This document shows, piece after piece, positions 8,001 through 9,278 of a DNA stretch of 9,278 nucleotides. The stretch is from the NCBI GenBank assembly GCA_045658165.1, contig JAZOUN010000126.1, positions 1 to 9,278 of the forward strand. Reading direction: 5' to 3'. The notes below the pieces were generated by a model. The model searched no databases. It saw nothing but the letters and a program-made list of their open reading frames with translations, and was not told where the DNA came from. The stretch comes from UBA1081 sp045658165. Lineage in GTDB: Bacteria > Bacillota > Clostridia > Oscillospirales > Acutalibacteraceae. A program made the translations under genes and the position numbers. The number at the start of each line of letters is the position of its first letter. Positions within the stretch are counted from its first letter, which is position 1.

Positions 8001-9277
8001 GCAGCTTCTTCAAAATCTGCTTTATAAACAGCAATATCTGAGAATGTTACAGTTGAACCGTGCTGAACATTATCAAAACGGAGAGTAAGTTCAGTATTAT
8101 TCCCTGATTCAAATCTGAAATAGTGAGTACCTGTACTATATCTTGTTGCATTACCTGTTTCGGGATACTGACTAGTACCGCCTGTTATGTAAAGACAAAC
8201 ACTAGGTTTACCGCCGTCATCACTTGTAACAGTATATTCAAGAATATATTCGGTATTCTGTTCAAGTGTTGACTTATAAACATTACCGCTGTCAACCCAA
8301 TAATTGGTTCTTGCAAAATTGTTGGTATCTTCATCATTAGTGATTGTGATAGTGCCGTTTTCAGCGTCGGTGATAATACCTTCATCGGTTACAAGGCGCT
8401 TAAGAGTACCTGTTGAGTTATCATCTCTGTAATAAAGCTGGTTACAGGATGATTTTGCCCATCTTGAGAATGAGAAGATACTATCATAAGTAAGGTCAAA
8501 ACCTGCGGCAATCCATTTACCGTAAACAACAGTTGAAGGATTATTAAGCTGGTAAACATTGTCTACCTTCATACCGCTGTATGTGTACCATCCTGCGAAT
8601 GAATAACCGTCACCGGGGTTAGGAGTAACAAGGTCTTTACTTTCACCGGGGTAGAAACCGAGACGGGAATCTGCTGTGTCCACAGCAAACTTTTTATATG
8701 AATCTTTTGTGTAAATACCAATCTGAGAATATGTTATTGAACCACCTGCAATATTGGCATCAAAACGCAGCTCGATATAAGCAGCATTTGCATCTACAGT
8801 AAAAGGACTTGCAACTGTTTCCCCATTATTACTGAATCCCATAACAACAGGTATAGAAGAGAACATTAAACCGTTGATGTCATATTGGAAAACAAATATT
8901 TCACCGGCATTTGAAGCATTGGCTGTTGATGTCGCCTCTACATAATAAGTGTTATTACCATGAACAGGTATACAGTAGTTATTAAAATTACGATAATTTA
9001 AACGATCCTGACCGTCAAATGAGCCTGAGGTATAGAACTCGCCTGATGTGGTATTATTAACTGTAATTGTACCGTTAGCAAGGTTAACGGAAACATTACC
9101 GCCTGCAAAAGCAGGAGCAGAACTGTTAGAGTTATACCAACCTCTAAGTGAGAATAGGTTTTCGTATCTTACTTCACTTGCCTGATACTCAATCTTTACA
9201 CCACATACAGAACACTGCTTATACTTTACACCGTTTTCTGTAAACTCAGCACCAAATGAGTGAGCAAGAGGGGCGAT
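5036..9277 (-). CDS. Large modular surface protein with jelly-roll and InlB-type repeats (N-terminus outside window)
   Basis: The frame is open without a stop from the right edge to TGA at 5036-5038, giving 1413 residues. The ATG at 8866 is internal, since 137 good residues precede it and it lies within a jelly-roll module. Visible order: a CxxC segment (about 6-32); alternating jelly-roll modules (37-191, 260-421, 581-728) and Listeria-Bacteroides/InlB-type repeats (205-259, 434-498, 499-578, 729-789); a cadherin-like module starting YVLDFGL (about 792-892); a large aromatic-rich beta module from VVYFEDD to FYLDAIRVYNP (about 890-1097); another beta-rich region (1098-1265); a small Ig-like domain (1311-1385); and an amphipathic tail. 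No catalytic domain is recognisable in this part. The composition (Thr, Ser, Asn, Asp and Tyr rich, few Cys) fits a secreted protein, and the modules suggest adhesion or carbohydrate binding at the cell surface. The signal peptide and any enzyme domain would lie beyond the window. It is followed by its own terminator and then the GH3 gene. Confidence 0.85.
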   Translation of the reverse strand: MAPLAHSFGAEFTENGVKYKQCSVCGVKIEYQASEVRYENLFSLRGWYNSNSSAPAFAGGNVSVNLANGTITVNNTTSGEFYTSGSFDGQDRLNYRNFNNYCIPVHGNNTYYVEATSTANASNAGEIFVFQYDINGLMFSSIPVVMGFSNNGETVASPFTVDANAAYIELRFDANIAGGSITYSQIGIYTKDSYKKFAVDTADSRLGFYPGESKDLVTPNPGDGYSFAGWYTYSGMKVDNVYQLNNPSTVVYGKWIAAGFDLTYDSIFSFSRWAKSSCNQLYYRDDNSTGTLKRLVTDEGIITDAENGTITITNDEDTNNFARTNYWVDSGNVYKSTLEQNTEYILEYTVTSDDGGKPSVCLYITGGTSQYPETGNATRYSTGTHYFRFESGNNTELTLRFDNVQHGSTVTFSDIAVYKADFEEAARNIENRQYRRYYPTVMGFGNLFDYIPERPGFTFGTWMADLDGDGVHDGYDCKQLDDTALVEVNYQVFSTWTENNYNIAYDANGGTGSIATQSTKYTADVKLASSGFTKAGYVLAGWSTVANATTPLYQLGQSVNRLNGDPNGTITLYAVWTKDKINVTFDNLIDFKAWNKSAGNGTVSDVTDTGFTITSNNGAGEATSSSPYFEVKPGEKYVVQMDIIGDNWDVYFFFCDANGNWIEFADGPSNRFSSNKSANYFELNGNTVSSVFTAPSNTAIVKGQIRVDANSSNNTVKFSNIRVSQYYDISVHPVNKVVTTGDTLGTLPTPTKPGYDFVGWYNENGKQYTSSSTMDVDSTLYLESKWTLNSTALTSDVYVLDFGLKAVFTPIENDEILIADGASYKISGVSTDATNTSTSVKGEYGTFTLKNDTTVEYVPTSIMKGNDIAYYHVTVGDKVLVGKMIVFPATVVYFEDDVENAVTYTDGVATSGNTGKWSETDSSNLENVVQDLSDKVYGYDDVYNNSKDTFSMGSSHIVSVSKYNNPQGRYNGVADGAASWPVAQFTFAGTGFDIVSLISKNTGAIEVIVTDSKGSKVYDWVVDTYYGYSYDSSAEDWVVTSKEDNALYQIPVIGRTDLDYGSYTVKIIPTYTSRLDHQKDGSYDFYLDAIRVYNPMGSDLDASTVYLNDGEYVLAHQNIRDILVNAGSFGNGENGVVYLESGLDGNFADYKLSGPKNEVYLAQGQSIAFNMIVSGMKPSSVQISAHALNGTAQLRVGSDDSYSDGIKISHTTTLYYDTPFTSDIYWEVSENGYKLNTPLVITNTGDGVLALCNIKVTTDMATANEPVMFMIDDDDFNSAVYTMNTMADLTEDDGALFVPDDMATDSGSDVVEVGETVVVSIETSKEVYSLTVNGENAVLVSENEDGSKTWNYTYVTATRGEQTFTLVAYDIHGYASEETTVTVDVQSRIEIFFNKLSNFFRMIVDFLDNLFGN
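5039..5119 (-). other. Amphipathic Phe-rich C-terminal tail of the surface protein
   Basis: The last 27 residues carry hydrophobic residues at helix spacing (IEIFFNKL, FFRMIVDFL, LFGN) with polar residues between. There is no LPXTG-like sorting motif, no long membrane anchor with a basic tail, and no dockerin or S-layer homology repeat. The tail may form an amphipathic helix for membrane or wall attachment or for assembly; this is inference. Confidence 0.55.
6911..7093 (-). repeat. InlB-type repeat 4
   Basis: Residues 729-789. TGDTLGTLPTPTKPGYDFVG, then WYNENGKQY and the terminal LYLESKWTLN, follow the family signature closely. It ends the repeat region; the following modules are of other types. 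Confidence 0.85.
7094..7537 (-). repeat. Jelly-roll module 3 of the surface protein
   Basis: Residues 581-728. It opens TFDNLIDFKAWNKSAG, has a YFEVKPGEKYVVQMDI strand pair typical of CBM4/9-like modules, and closes VDANSSNNTVKFSNIRV. The exposed aromatic strand DVYFFFCDANGNW is a candidate ligand face, by inference only. Confidence 0.6.
7544..7783 (-). repeat. InlB-type repeat 3 (canonical)
   Basis: Residues 499-578, directly following repeat 2. It has the complete signature: NIAYDANGGTGS, KAGYVLAGWS and ITLYAVWTKD. This is the best match in the protein to the Listeria-Bacteroides repeat family and anchors the assignment of the more divergent copies. Confidence 0.85.
7784..7978 (-). repeat. 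InlB-type repeat 2, with an embedded acidic calcium-like loop
   Basis: Residues 434-498. The ERPGFTFGTW core and the final YQVFSTWTE strand are InlB-like. Between them is DLDGDGVHDGYD, an Asp-rich loop resembling a calcium-binding EF-hand or thrombospondin type 3 loop, in place of the usual GWYT-turn. Confidence 0.5.
8015..8500 (-). repeat. Jelly-roll module 2 of the surface protein
   Basis: Residues 260-421. It opens YDSIFSFSRWAKSS, contains NGTITITN and a Y-I-L-E-Y strand, and closes TLRFDNVQHG then VTFSDIAVYKAD. This strand order is that of family 4/9-type carbohydrate-binding modules and of modules 1 and 3. Ligand-binding residues cannot be assigned. Confidence 0.6.
8501..8665 (-). repeat. 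InlB-type repeat 1 (divergent)
   Basis: Residues 205-259. The core GDGYSFAGWYTYSG followed by STVVYGKW matches the Listeria-Bacteroides repeat signature, GYxFxGWYT then the terminal 'vyakW' strand, but the usual opening strand (VTFDANGG) is replaced by RLGFYPGES. Confidence 0.65.
8705..9169 (-). repeat. Jelly-roll (CBM4/9-like) module 1 of the surface protein
   Basis: Residues 37-191. It begins YENLFSLRGW and ends with a strand pair, YIELRFDAN then GSITYSQIGIYTKD. The same opening (F-S/D-F/L-x-x-W) and ending (FDN ... V-x-F-S-x-I-x-V) recur in modules 2 and 3. An internal NGTITVNN is matched by NGTITITN in module 2. The fold call is by motif pattern only. Confidence 0.55.
9182..9262 (-). other. 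CxxC segment at the edge of the surface protein
   Basis: Residues about 6-32 of the visible protein read HSFGAEFTENGVKYKQCSVCG and onward. This resembles the short 'H-x-W/F ... T-x-x-G-V-x-x-x-x-C-x-x-C-G' repeats often found in clostridial InlB-repeat proteins, usually in tandem. Only one copy is visible, with Cys22 and Cys25 and a nearby His6; more may lie upstream. Metal binding is possible but not shown. Confidence 0.5.
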
Positions 9278-9278
9278 A

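Noticed and set aside
8864..8866. ATG at 8866 as the start of the surface-protein gene
   Set aside because: The same frame is open for 137 more codons to the window edge, with a plausible CxxC segment and the first half of a jelly-roll module; there is no ribosome site or signal peptide at 8866.
1..9278. CRISPR arrays, tRNA/rRNA genes, insertion sequences, LPXTG motif
   Set aside because: I found no spaced short direct repeats, RNA-gene signatures, transposase motifs or terminal inverted repeats, and the surface protein has no LPXTG-like C-terminus.

Overview
The window looks like chromosome of a low-GC Gram-positive anaerobe of the Clostridia, most plausibly a Ruminococcus-type (Oscillospiraceae) gut or rumen bacterium. 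This is inferred from four things: AT-rich coding sequence with good Shine-Dalgarno sites; a glycosyltransferase fused to a TagF-type glycerophosphotransferase; a family 3 beta-glucosidase with reversed domain order, a layout first described in Ruminococcus albus and Butyrivibrio; and a very large modular surface protein with Listeria-Bacteroides (InlB) repeats. I cannot name the species.

Layout: two genes run rightward (1-2498) and two run leftward (2548-9278), meeting at a shared hairpin terminator near 2505-2532. The rightward pair is the 3' end of a cell-surface polysaccharide locus: the last 118 residues of a Wzx-type flippase, then after 13 bases a 708-residue GT2 plus CDP-glycerol glycerophosphotransferase fusion. 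Together they suggest synthesis and export of a glycan, or teichoic-acid-like polymer, that carries glycerol phosphate.

The leftward pair is a huge secreted surface protein, whose frame stays open to the right edge so its N-terminus is missing (1413 residues visible), followed by a permuted GH3 glycosidase of 809 residues. The surface protein alternates jelly-roll (carbohydrate-binding-like) modules with InlB-type repeats. It then has several beta-rich modules of unknown role and ends in an amphipathic phenylalanine-rich tail rather than an LPXTG signal. It probably acts outside the cell in adhesion or glycan binding. The GH3 enzyme has no visible signal peptide and probably hydrolyses imported oligosaccharides in the cytoplasm.

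The most unusual point is the 58-base gap between these two genes. It contains a strong leftward intrinsic terminator for the surface-protein gene. A near-consensus promoter for the GH3 gene (TTGACA, 17 bases, TAAAAT, with an extended -10 TGn) overlaps it; its -35 box lies inside the last codons of the surface-protein gene and its TGn is that gene's TGA stop codon. The predicted start site falls in the terminator hairpin, so the hairpin would end one mRNA and form the 5' end of the next. I found no RNA genes, insertion sequences, CRISPR arrays or phage genes, and no gene-free stretch longer than 300 bases.
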